Below are positions 41,550 to 51,940 of a stretch of DNA of 64,000 bases, piece by piece. Under the pieces are notes generated by a model. That model had not been told where the DNA came from. It saw only the letters and a program-made list of their open reading frames with translations, and ran no database searches. Origin of the DNA: Paracyclopina nana (taxonomy: Eukaryota > Arthropoda > Copepoda > Cyclopoida > Cyclopettidae); NCBI GenBank assembly GCA_019096065.1, contig JAGUCH010000002.1:12226501-12290500 (forward strand). The letters run 5' to 3'. How positions within the stretch are numbered: position 1 is the first letter of the stretch; the number at the start of each line of letters is the position of its first letter. The position numbers and the translations under genes were made by a program.

Positions 41550-44500
41550 ATGAAGATATCAACCACCACCATTTTCATGGCAGCAGGTAAGCATTTGCAC
41601 GAAAAGTTTGCCAAAATCGATCAATAAATAGATGGTGCTTTTTTGCGCTGCAGTCTGCATTGGATTCATTCACGGAATGCCCCAGGACTATGCAAGGTAT
41701 GACACAAACTCATCCATTGACGACAGTGGTGGAGGCCTTGATCACGGTTGGAATGCAGTTAACAACAACACAGTCGACTTGCTCGACCTAGTATCACTAA
41801 TCATTAACCAAGACTCAAATAGCAGTAGCAACAAAAGCATGATGACATTTGAAGACACAATGGGCCAGCTGGATACCCTCATAGAGCAATTGGACCAGAT
41901 GGTCCAAGAGCCTCAGAAAGGTGTTGGTATTATAGGGCCACAGCCGAGGGTGGACAGCAGCAGCAGCGAGGCCATGGCCCAATACGAGGCTCTTCTTGAA
42001 CTCAAGCACTTACTTGACCAGCAATTTAGTGACTACTCCACTCAAAACAGCTACCCCAATCCGCATGAAGATGTGTCTTTGAGGGGGGACAGTGAGCAGA
42101 AATCCTCGGCCATTTTCAATGACCAGGAAAGGCTGAAAATTCCCCTGGTTGGAGCCCCTGACTCAGACCCATCTGCGTTGCCACTCAACGAGGACACACT
42201 CAATATCCTGGTGAGGCAAGGTGACGACAGTCAGCCCGGAGTGGCCATTTATCCAGTCTCGGAGACGAGTGAGCTCAAAGAGAACATATCCAGCATGATA
42301 GGTGTGGATTTTGACGAGCTCATCAAGGAGGTGTCTCAGTCCATAGGACAAGTCCAGCTGCCAATCAGGGTTGAGGAGCACCACACTCAAGTCACCGAGG
42401 AGGAAGGAGCGGGACCGCTGTACAAGTACACCGAGACCATAGCAGACATCATACCAAGTGCCGATGATCCGCGTAGTCCTGGTGTCAATGTTTTGTCCAA
42501 GAGATACGAGGAGGGCGCCTTGCTAGGCACAGATGCCGATGAGAAAATGCAGTACAGATGGGTGCCCAGTGAGGAGACTGATGGGCAAATCAACAATGTT
42601 GCACCAGTGAGGAATTTCGGGCCCACCCTGGGAGACTTTGCGGGGAACGTCCCATCTTCAGGCTCTGGTGAGGATGTCAAGGTGAATGTCACCACCAAGA
42701 CCAACATTGTCAACGTTTTCACCTTCAACATTTTCATCAACAATGACACTGACAAAAGCTTCACACTTGTCAAAGATTCACCTGTCAAGTCCAGCATTCA
42801 GACCACAGCCAACATCCAGAGCAAAGACAAGCAAGGCAAACCACTCAGCTCCATCTCGTTGTACCAGTACTCAGCCAATGACAAGAAGAATACTTCCACG
42901 CCCAAAACGGACGGGGAGACCCCAGATGATGATAATAGTAGTGGAGAGGGTGCCGCAGAGTTGGAAAAATGGCTCAAAGTTCTGCTCAACCACCAAGCAT
43001 ATGGAGATGGGTCCAACATTGTGGCCGAGGCTGTGCTCAAAGACAAGGCACTCCAGCAAATCCCAGAGCCAAAAAGGACAAATTACAGGCTAGTAGATCA
43101 AACCACAACAATTGGTCCACTTGGCTATAAGACTGACATGAATGGAGATTTCATCTATTCTTCATCAGACACCACCACATCAACCACCGAAAAGCCCACC
43201 CAGGAAAGGGGGCTTATGGAAACCTTGGCTGGAAGTCCCATACCAACCATCATCGCAGGCTTGGCTGCATTGTCGCCCTACATTTTGGCAGCAGGGAAAA
43301 AGAGGAGAAGGCGTAGTGTGCTAAGCTTCAATAAAGGGGTAGAAATTCCTGACCAGTGGTTGTCCTACTTGCTGGGCACAAGATATGGCTCCAGTACTCC
43401 ACAACCAACTCTTACGCCCCTCACTACTGCTGCATCAGATGATGTAGACATGACCACAACAACTCTGAGCAAAAGAGACATAAGCATTTTTAATGAAGAG
43501 GCAGCAGCTGTTGTAACTGATGGTTCTGTAACCACCACACTAGCCTTTGACACCACTTCTGGCTGGTATGAGCCACAAACCACAGAAGACAGCACAATTA
43601 GCACTAAAACGACTGTTTTCCACCGCTCCTCAACTCCTTCAGTTCAGATCAGTAAGCTGAGACCAGGTCAAGCGCCTGCCCCAGAGAAAAACAAGGTGAA
43701 AGTTGAGAGTCTTTTAAAACATTGGGCCAATTTGTACAACACAGTCAAGGACCAAAAGGCTCCAAGCTTGAATAAATACTACAGCACTTCTGCGAGTCCT
43801 ACAACTGTTACAACAATTAGGCCCACTACAACAACAACAACAACAGTAAGGCCTACTACTTCAAAACGCATCCCTACAACAACCAATGCTCCTCAAAAGC
43901 CACAGAGAAAATGGAGCTTTTTATCACCCAGCACCAAAACACCAATTGATTTCTACAATAATTTGAACAGCAATGGCAGCCCTGTCAAAATCATTGATGA
44001 GAATGTTTCTGTCTCAACTTCAACATCCACTGAGGTGAACTTGATACCCTTTGAAAGAGAGCCCTTCACCCAAACTGTCAACAGGCCAATACCCTCAAGG
44101 ATAAACAGTGGTGGAAGAATCAAAAGCACCAATGTGTCTCCTAATCTCTGGCTGACTGCTAAAGACATTTTGAGCACATTGGGAACTAATCTATTGACTA
44201 AAATAGATGAACAAGAAAAGCTCAAGAATCAAGACATGACCAACAGCCCTATAGTGATAATTCCTGTTGAGGATGACAATCAGAGGCCACCTGTTAATGT
44301 GCAAGCCTTGAAGCCTATTGTCAACAGAAACCCCATCACTTTCATAAACATGAACAATAGTGGCAGACCCAAGCCAATTGCTGCCACAGTGGAAAGAGTT
44401 TCCAAGCCACCCTCCAAGTTGTATGTGGAGTCTTTCTGGTCAAAGTATAACAAGACCTTTTCAAGCCCTACGACCAATGAACAACCCAGTCTTGAGGCTG

Positions 44501-45471
44501 TGACACAAAATTCAAGCAAAATCCTAACTCTTTCATCATTTCCCATTGAGACAACAACAGTTGGAATCAGAAAGCCAGCTTGGAACAGCTACTCAGACCC
44601 TAACAGTGGAGTTGGAAGTGTGGAAGAGGTTCAAGTTCCACCTTCTGTGGTCATTATGTCGCCCACAATCAACACAAACTTAACCCCAGATGTGATTCCA
44701 AATCTTATGGAAAAATTGGAGCCAACCACATCCAGAGGCAGCTCTGAAGTTATCAGCGAAGACTTTGCTCCTTTGGCATTGACAAATAAAGGCTACATGT
44801 CTGACAGGGCAAAACTTGATGATTTCCCAAGCTCTTATGAGTCCTATGATGTTGCACCACAAAGTGAATTGGTTGAGGCTCTAAGAATGCAGCTCAAAAA
44901 TTCCCCCTTAAATCATGCCCTCAATCAAGGACAGTGGGTGTATGAATCTCAGCATTACACCAATGAGCTACCAACTCCCTTTGGAAACACCAAAAATGCA
45001 CATGAGCTAGAATGGATGAAAAACATTGATAAAGACATCCAACCAACCAGAAATGCAGTCACCACAACAATGTCAACCACAAAAACCACTTCAACAACTA
45101 TGACAACAAGTACTACAAGTACAAGTACAACAACTACAACTTCTGAAAGGGGTGAAAATGTGGTTGACACAAGATTAGGGGCTTTAGTGGCCCTGGGGAC
45201 AGCCACCACAACCACACAAGCTCCTTCGGCTGCAGCTACAACTACAACCGAGTCTCCAAAAACTATAGGAGAGGTTGTAGCTACTGCACTTTCTCAGTCA
45301 GCTGCCCCTTTAGCTGGACTCTCAGCAGCCTCATTAGCTTATGGGCTAGCAGCTATGCTACCGGTTTGGCTGCCACTTGCTTTAGGCAAAAGGAAACGGA
45401 AGAAGAGAACGCTCAGTCAAAATGAATGGTTTCACCTACTATCTCAGGTGGAGGATTCCCCCTATGAATAA
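41550..45471 (+). CDS. Large secreted Thr-rich protein with two hydrophobic-GKKRRRR modules
   Basis: Exon 1 (41550-41586) and exon 2 (41654-45471) are joined across a 67-nt intron and encode 1284 residues. The spliced start MKISTTTIFMAAVCIGFIHG is a signal peptide. The protein is Asp/Ser/Asn/Thr-rich and mostly disordered, with mucin-like Thr tracts (about 715-745 and 1150-1185). Two similar modules occur: IIAGLAALSPYILAAGKKRR continuing RRSV near residue 545, and AAMLPVWLPLALGKRKRKKR near the C-terminus (about 1240). In each, a hydrophobic Ala/Leu segment precedes a polybasic run that would suit furin-type cleavage. The plus-strand gene just downstream has the same module. I do not recognise a named family. 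Secretion, glycosylation and proprotein processing are inferences from sequence. Confidence 0.85.
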
Positions 45472-45474
45472 ATT

Positions 45475-47005
45475 ATTCTATAAATATCCTCAACAAGAGA
45501 CTCGTATAAAAAAAAGAGAAGTGCTACAGGGCGAGGCTTAACGGGGAGCGTTTGCAGATCTGCTGAACGCTCCAAAAGAGACTACAATGAAATTTTGGTT
45601 GCGGCTGCCCGCATTAGGGCCGGGGTCAACTTTGGGTAGCTCACAATTCCTAAATTGGCCTTTTTTATGAGCTGCTTAATTTTCCTAGATCCATCTTTTA
45701 TATTTAATATGCTATTATAGTTTGCCAACTATAAGGAATTAAAAGTTAAAAATCAGAATTAAAAGTTGAAAATCAGAGGTGCCAGCTGGCGTTTTCCCTT
45801 CAAGGCCAATAGAGCCCGCTGACTGTTTTTTAGGTCAGGTTACCCAAATATTTTTAAAAATCACGAAAATGCACTTGGCTCGCACTCGCGTGCATTGAGT
45901 ATGCAAGACGTATCACTTCTCTGCCCTGAACTTTTTAAAGAATGATTGAAGCTCTTGATTGATGCTTGATACAATGGTTACACTTTTAAAGTTCATTTGG
46001 CTGAATGAAGCATAATGAAAATCAAGTAAGCTTACTAGTAATCAAATTGTCTCAGCCAAAATTATGAACTGTAATTTAATAATGTTTGTGATAAACTTGC
46101 CCAGAAAATATCACCCAACCATGTCACCAAGCTGTGTGAATGCTTCCATGGTTTCAGCCAGAGTTTCAGCTCCTACCGTACAACCCAAAAGTGCATTGCC
46201 TAACCACAATTATCCTTACTACATTCTTGGCAAAAAGGGTCAGCAAAGGCGACGATGATTTATATTAGAGCTTTAGGATTGCTGGTTTGTTTTCTAGGCT
46301 AAACTGGAAAATAACGGACGCTTGGCAATAATATTCTGCTCGCCTTTGTGACTCTTTCCCTTAGCCTGTTTACCCTTAAGGAAAATGCAAAAAGGAGCGC
46401 CCAAGCATCCAAAGGGGAAGGCTTTTACAAAGCAAATTGGGGGAGGCAATAATCCTAAGAGAAAAGCCTCCCAAAAGGCAAAAATGGGGTAGGCAAACAC
46501 CAAACAGGCAAATGCGAAAAAGGCAAAATCTCAACACTGATTTTTTGAAAGGAAAATTTCTTACCTTGCGGAAAGGAGTCTTCCTTGATTTATGGCTTGT
46601 CAAACTGGGTCACTTTTGTAGTGCAGAAATGAAAAATACTGAACTTGGTTCCAAGGCTCAAAAGTAAAAAAAAGGCTCAACTCTCGCCGGCTCACCGCAA
46701 TTTGAGACATTAACTTCATAACTAACACGACATAAAGTCACGTAACAAATAAAAAACTGAGACGACTCAGCGCTGCGGCCTGCGAGTTTAATCGCAACAC
46801 TTTGACGAAAAAAATACGCAACCTTTTATCAGTTTTATGCTTGAAAAATTAAAACAGACTTTTTTATATTCTTGGTAGCTACAAATGCATAATATAATGT
46901 AACTAATCAGCGCCAAATCTCTAACGACTAATACTTCAGGTAAATACTTGTAAATAAGAAATATGTTCATGTTTTTTCTATAACTTTTGTTGATGCTTTT
47001 TTTAG
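45475..47005. other. Interval between the two Thr-rich genes
   Basis: No complete gene is evident. It includes a 29-bp palindrome-like hairpin (45545-45573), a direct repeat of about 20 bp (45739-45780, ATTAAAAGTTRAAAATCAGA), and an open frame at 46064-46258 ending in YYILGKKGQQRRR, which faintly recalls the GKKRRRR module. The signal-peptide exon of the downstream gene should lie here but I could not locate it. Confidence 0.5.
45545..45573. other. Palindromic hairpin
   Basis: GGAGCGTT (45545-45552) pairs with AACGCTCC (45566-45573), and the interior holds the perfect palindrome GCAGATCTGC. It lies about 75 bp after the stop of the long Thr-rich gene, so it may be transcribed at its 3' end. 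Confidence 0.7.
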
Positions 47006-47636
47006 AGATGATGATGAAGATCTGACGACTCCACTGCCAATGCCAGACATGGAGGGAAATGGTGAGGAAATCAACAAGAAGCTCATCATTGTGACCACAG
47101 CCAAGCCTGCTGAGAGCGCTCAAGCGAACCCTGAAACCGCCACCGTTTCAGACAAAAGGAAAGCAACTGAAGGAGAGGAGGAAGAAGAGCCAACAACAGA
47201 CCCAAATGAAAGGGAAGCAGAAGATGAAACAGCTACTGAAAAAGATGACGAGGACATGACAACCACAGCCAAAAATGAGGAGGAAATCATCCAAAAGCTC
47301 ATCATAATTACCACTGCATCTACCACTACAACCACCACAACGACAACCACTGAAACCACCACCACTGAAACCACAACCACTCCCAAGCCTGAGAATCCCT
47401 CTCTTTTTGCCAGGATTGGTGATGCTGTCAATCAAGGAGTGAACAGCTTGGCAAGTGGAGTGAGTGGTGGCAACATCATAAGCTCAGCTGCACTCTTGAC
47501 TGCAGCAGCTTCGCCTTTGTGGGCTGCAGCTCTGGTGGGCAAAAAGAGGAGGAGGAGGGATATTTTCGCAAATGACAATTCTGCTGACAAATTTATTGAA
47601 GGCCACATCAAACGAGCCTCTTCGCAGTATGCTTAG
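47006..47636 (+). CDS. Smaller Thr-rich paralogue with C-terminal hydrophobic-GKKRRRR module (5' end missing)
   Basis: The last exon probably begins at 47006 after a TTTTTTTAG acceptor and reads RDDDEDLTTPLPMPDMEGNG in frame. From the first ATG (47040) it has 198 residues. Two copies of a short motif occur, EEINKKLIIVTTA and EEIIQKLIIITTA. The second leads into a Thr tract. Then comes a hydrophobic stretch (SAALLTAAASPLWAAALV) and GKKRRRRD, then a tail of about 30 residues with KFIEGHIKRASSQYA. The module matches those of the large neighbour, so the two are probably tandem relatives. No signal peptide is encoded downstream of 47006; the upstream exon was not found, and a truncated gene is possible. 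AATAAA is at 47667. Confidence 0.65.
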
Positions 47637-47666
47637 ATATTAAAAGTAAAAGTTCAAAACATGTCG

Positions 47667-47672
47667 AATAAA
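47667..47672 (+). terminator. Polyadenylation signal
   Basis: AATAAA 31 bp after the stop of the smaller Thr-rich gene, in the convergent spacer before the rhomboid gene. Confidence 0.6.
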
Positions 47673-47878
47673 TAATGACAGCAGCAAGAAACATTGTTTG
47701 ATCTCTGATAACGACAAGCCCGATAAGGCATTGCAATAACAGTAAGCTGATGGCAAGGTTATGGATTGGATTCTAGAGCGGCTACTCAGTCTGCTCAAAG
47801 GCCTCGTTTTGGCCTTTATAGCCTTTGCTGCCTTTGTTGTGGTGCTGGTCTGGAATGATTTGTACTCTTGGTAGTGAA

Positions 47879-49536
47879 TCAGAGGATTTCGGCAGAGATG
47901 CAGGTCACGTTGTACAGGTGCCTGATGCCAACGAAGTGACTCGGGAAAGCAATGCTCCAAATGATGGCAGAGCCAATGAGAATGGCAAAAATGCATGCTG
48001 AGGCCGCCCAAATGTAACGTTCGTGTTTCTCCCACCTCAAGTTCTTCAGAGACATGATTCCGACCAAGAGCCCTGCCAATGCTCCACTGATGTGAGCAGC
48101 ATAGCCGATTGGTACTTGCTTACTCTCTGATATGTACAGATCATAAACATAGACTCCAATGTCACTCACTGCCACCACAACCACCACTATCACTCTGCAC
48201 CAGGGCAAGGCCATTTCCCTAAATAAGAAATGCTATTAAATTAAAAATAAAGAAATAAAAACCAAGAGTACCTGTAATTCATGATTACAGTTCCAAGGTG
48301 AGCAGTGATCAAAGCATACACACCGCCAGAGGCTCCAGCCAAAAACTTGTCTGGTTTGACTACACTGGTCCACAGGGAGCCAGCAAAAACACCTGACAAG
48401 TATACCAGCATCACTCTCCACCAACCTGAAATAAAAATGTAATTGATCACTCTAAAATGGCGTTTCAAAAGAGCAGTTTTATTCCACCGTGAACCATTTC
48501 CAGAGGAAGTCCTAGCACCAGTTGAATGGCAATGTTGAATACTGCATGAAACAGGCCAGAATGAATGAGGCTGTAAGTGAAGTAACGCCAGACTTGATTG
48601 CGCTTGTCAGGGTCGAAAATCAGCTTGGAGCAATGAAAGACAGGCCCGTTGAGGCCGATTCCACCATAGTAGCTGTTGTAGGAGAAAATGAAGATTTGCA
48701 GGAAGCTGATGCCCAGCATGAACACCGGTGGGGGAATGCACGAATACTGATTCTGGTACTGGTACTTGTAGGGCACTATGAACTCCACGGTCTGCTTGAG
48801 CAGTTCCCTGAAAGCTCGGCGTCGTCTTCGATTAAAGCCTGGAATGTTTCGGCCTGAGGCCAGCTGCAGAAACTCGTCAGCGGTGATGACTCCGTCGCCA
48901 TTAATATCAGCACTGGCAATGATGTTCGCTCGCACCTCAGGCGGAACTTTTTCCACCCACAGCACGTTCTCCTCAAGGATCTGAAAACAGCACATTTTGT
49001 TCATCAGAAATGCGCCCAAAGCATTGATTCGCAAGAACCTCTGAAATGAGATCATGAAGGCTGTGATTCATGTGATTTATTACCTTTTCAAAGTCCTTCA
49101 CTGGAATTTTGCCATCTGCTCGCCCATTGTGCTCCATGTCATAGCGATCAAACAGCTTTTTCCACTCCTCGGTGGCGAACGAAGCTGATGATCCTCCGTT
49201 GGAATTCAGGGTCCGTGAGAAGGCTCGCATGAAGATATTGCTGCCATAATTTGTGGTGGCTCCAGATGCATTGGAGTCACCACTGAGAGTTTTTTGGCGA
49301 TGTAGCCTCGTGTGCTGTTGGGGCCTTCTGGGTGCCTCATTCCGACGACTTGTGGACTGGCTCAATGAGTAAGTCCGGATGACCCTGCTGCTGTCTTCTT
49401 CTTCGTCCATCTCCAGGATGGTGTCCTCCATGATGGGCGCAGTTTGAGGATAATCCGTGGGGGTGTCAGACATTCGGACCATTTTGAGCGGAGACAATTT
49501 CGGCCTCGAAGTCATCATCACTTCTTGCAGCTCCAT
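47879..49536 (-). CDS. Rhomboid intramembrane serine protease with EF-hands (RHBDL3/rhomboid-4 type)
   Basis: Exons 49536-49084, 48980-48488, 48425-48272 and 48218-47879 encode 479 residues; introns are 103, 62 and 53 nt. An N-terminal Ser-rich cytosolic region precedes EF-hand-like segments: a weaker one (KLFDRYDMEHNGRADGKIPV) and a canonical one (SADINGDGVITADEFLQL). The rhomboid core has the WR motif in QVWRYFTYSLIHSG, HAVFN, the catalytic Ser in GASGG (about 348) and the catalytic His in YAAHISGALAG (about 409), so it should be active. The EF-hands place it with RHBDL3 and Drosophila rhomboid-4, suggesting calcium-controlled cleavage of membrane proteins. I start at MELQEVMMTS (49536) because a TGTTTACAG acceptor just upstream makes the ATG at 49569 likely to be split by an intron. 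Confidence 0.93.
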
Positions 49537-49749
49537 CAATGCAATAATATATCCTCGATCTGTAAACACTCACATCTCCAGGTCTGAACTGACTGTACTA
49601 CTACTTATCTCAAAGCTGTGCACCGAGCAAGCCTTGAACGTTTCTACCTGCTAAAACGAAGGTAAACATTGAGCTCAGTGCATTATTTTGTTGAATCACG
49701 CGAGCACTTCCTTTCATTTCACGATTCTATTATTGTTGGTACATAATAA

Positions 49750-51442
49750 TCAGTCCCACTCTTCTTCTTCTAAGTTGTACGCAGCCTCATGCACCTCTTC
49801 ACCATCATCATCATCTGGATCACACTCAGACGAGGCTGGAATTCAAGCATTTTTATCATCACAGAGTACTTGAGATACTCTAAACAGGCTGAACAAAGAA
49901 CATTCCAAGATATAGGCATGGCTTTAATATGAAATGTTTACATGATACTTTAACCCCTCGTTTTTAAGCAAAAAAATCTAATCAAAGGAAAACAAGGCCA
50001 AAAATTCCCAGCGTACTTTCTACAAATAACTTAAGAATGGAGATGCTTGAAATAAACTTACATGAGCTTTCCTGCTGAAAAGGCACCAGAACACACAAAC
50101 AGTTATTCACAAGATCGAAGTCGTAGCCTCCATTCCTTAAGACGTGTCTAAAAATTATATATGCTTAATAGCAAAATGGGATTGTTTTTCTTAAACGGCT
50201 TACTCAAGCTCTTCCAGGTTCACATTGAGGTTTTTCAGCTTGTCAAATGTCAAGAGGTCTTCCATTTTCATCAAATGGGGTTCTTCGTTGGCCCATTCCT
50301 CTGATCCTGCAGCCAACATTTGGAGGTAGTATTGAGCCTCGTCAAAAATGATCTCTTCTCGACTCCGATGCTCTCGTCGCATAGGAAAAGCATAACTGGT
50401 CATAATTCTGTACACTCCTTCTGCGGGGGAATTCTCGACAAAATTCCTCTGCGAGGCCGCCAAATCATCTTCATCCAAGGTGATCTGGTCAAACACTCCA
50501 TTTTTTGCCTCATCGAAAAACTCTTTTCTGACAAACACTACCAGCTGGGAGCAATGACCGATGGATCCGGGACCAGGACCGACCCCGTCAAAGCGTTCTA
50601 TTTGGTAATCAGGATACTTCTCCTCAACTCCACAGGCCCAATTCTGGAATTGGGAGCGAGTCCATTCAAATTTATGGTCACAGTGGCGGAAAGGGCCCTC
50701 GAAGTTGGGGAACAACACGTTGTACTCTTGGTTGGGTGTGGTGAAGATTGCAATTTTGGGCTTCATGTGAGCGAAAACCGATTCCATGAAAGCCTCCAGG
50801 ATATCCGGATGCATATGCTCAATCCTACAAGGCGAAAAATTAAGGGCCAAAATTCTTTGAGCAGAATAGGTCAAACTCACACTTCGATGGCAGTGACAGC
50901 ATCAATGCCAATCAGCCTTGAATCCACTTGAGCTATCGACCCCAGCATCAGGTGAATCTCCAGCTTTGTCTCAGGTCGCGGCTGCAAAAAGTCAACGAAG
51001 AGGGGCTCAACCACCTTGGCGCCATAGTCGAGATCTTGCTCGCTGATGTCAACTCCTACGATTTCCCTGACTCGCGGCAACTTTTGCAAATGCTTGATGA
51101 ATTTGCACTCGGCACAGCCGACATCGACCACTCGACTCATGGCCAGAATCCATCGCTCATCCTGGAGGATTTCCAGCACTGAAGAGTATCGTTGTTTGTA
51201 CAATGGAGGGTCAAAGCCACAAAATTCCAAGGCTTGCTCGGATCCAGGCTCTGGACTTCCGGAGCGAGCATCGCTTTCGTTGAACGAATCATTGCTCCCT
51301 TCTGAGGCCTCATCGCGCTCCCTTAAATCGGTCAATCTTAGGAACTGATAGCTGCAAAAAAGGACAATCTTTACCTTGCTTCTTCGACCTCGTCAACAAC
51401 ATCTAGGCCGTTTTGAAGGCCGTTCACGAAACCGTTGTTCAT
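49750..51442 (-). CDS. HENMT1: Small RNA 2'-O-methyltransferase HEN1
   Basis: Five exons: 51442-51375, about 51351-50881, 50824-50204, 50147-50062 and 49835-49750, up to 443 residues. HEN1 methylates the 3' end of piRNAs, and of Ago2-bound siRNAs in insects, and protects them. Conserved blocks are GFDPPLYKQRY, the SAM-binding VVDVGCAECKF and GVDISEQDLDYGA, the metal site EVIEH (about 179-183), FTTPNQEYNVLFP and FRHCDHKFEWTRSQF with the catalytic His. EVIEH is created only when exons 2 and 3 are spliced, which supports the model. Reading on past exon 3 meets a TAA that overlaps a GTAAGC donor; exons 4-5 continue with VLRNGGYDFDLVNNCLCVLV and an acidic tail ending EEEEWD. The first intron acceptor is uncertain: three in-frame AGs lie 15 nt apart. 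Confidence 0.93.
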
Positions 51443-51940
51443 TGCTTCATTTGCTTGCGGACCAGAGGTAGCTGTCAACCAGAGAGACTTGGTTTCTGCA
51501 GGATTTCCAGTTTCGACGAGAAAAAAATTTGTGTTGATGTTGATTTGTTGATATTCAGTGTTGCCAGACTTTTTTCATGAAAAGACGCCGCACTGTTATC
51601 AAAAATAGCCGGGATTCGAGTGGTCGAAAATTGGCTTAGTGATGGCCGGCGCAACTGGACATCTCAAAAATGGTCATTAATATGACTAGCTAGGTGTCCA
51701 AGGTGGGGGAGCAGTGCTTTCGCCGCCTTGGATTACTTGAGCGGAGCATTGTTCAAACCCATAGCGAGTTCTAACTTAGCAGTATAAAATAAGAAGTCAA
51801 TCAATCATCTTAACAACTTTGGAGCACCCTGTAGATCTTGAATTGATCCGTTTTTTTTAATTTTTGCAACCTTGAAAAAAATTTTAATCAAGGGTTATGT
51901 ACCATGCACTACATGCCACAACCGTATATCAGTTCAAATC
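51443..51940. other. Upstream region of HENMT1
   Basis: No gene seen. The first part should contain the HENMT1 promoter; the rest is AT-rich sequence leading into the inverted-repeat cluster. Confidence 0.5.

Noticed and set aside
46437..46667. 76-codon Lys/Arg-rich frame between the Thr-rich genes
   Set aside because: The composition follows the local GGCAAA-rich low-complexity DNA; no signal peptide, domain or splice link to the downstream gene.
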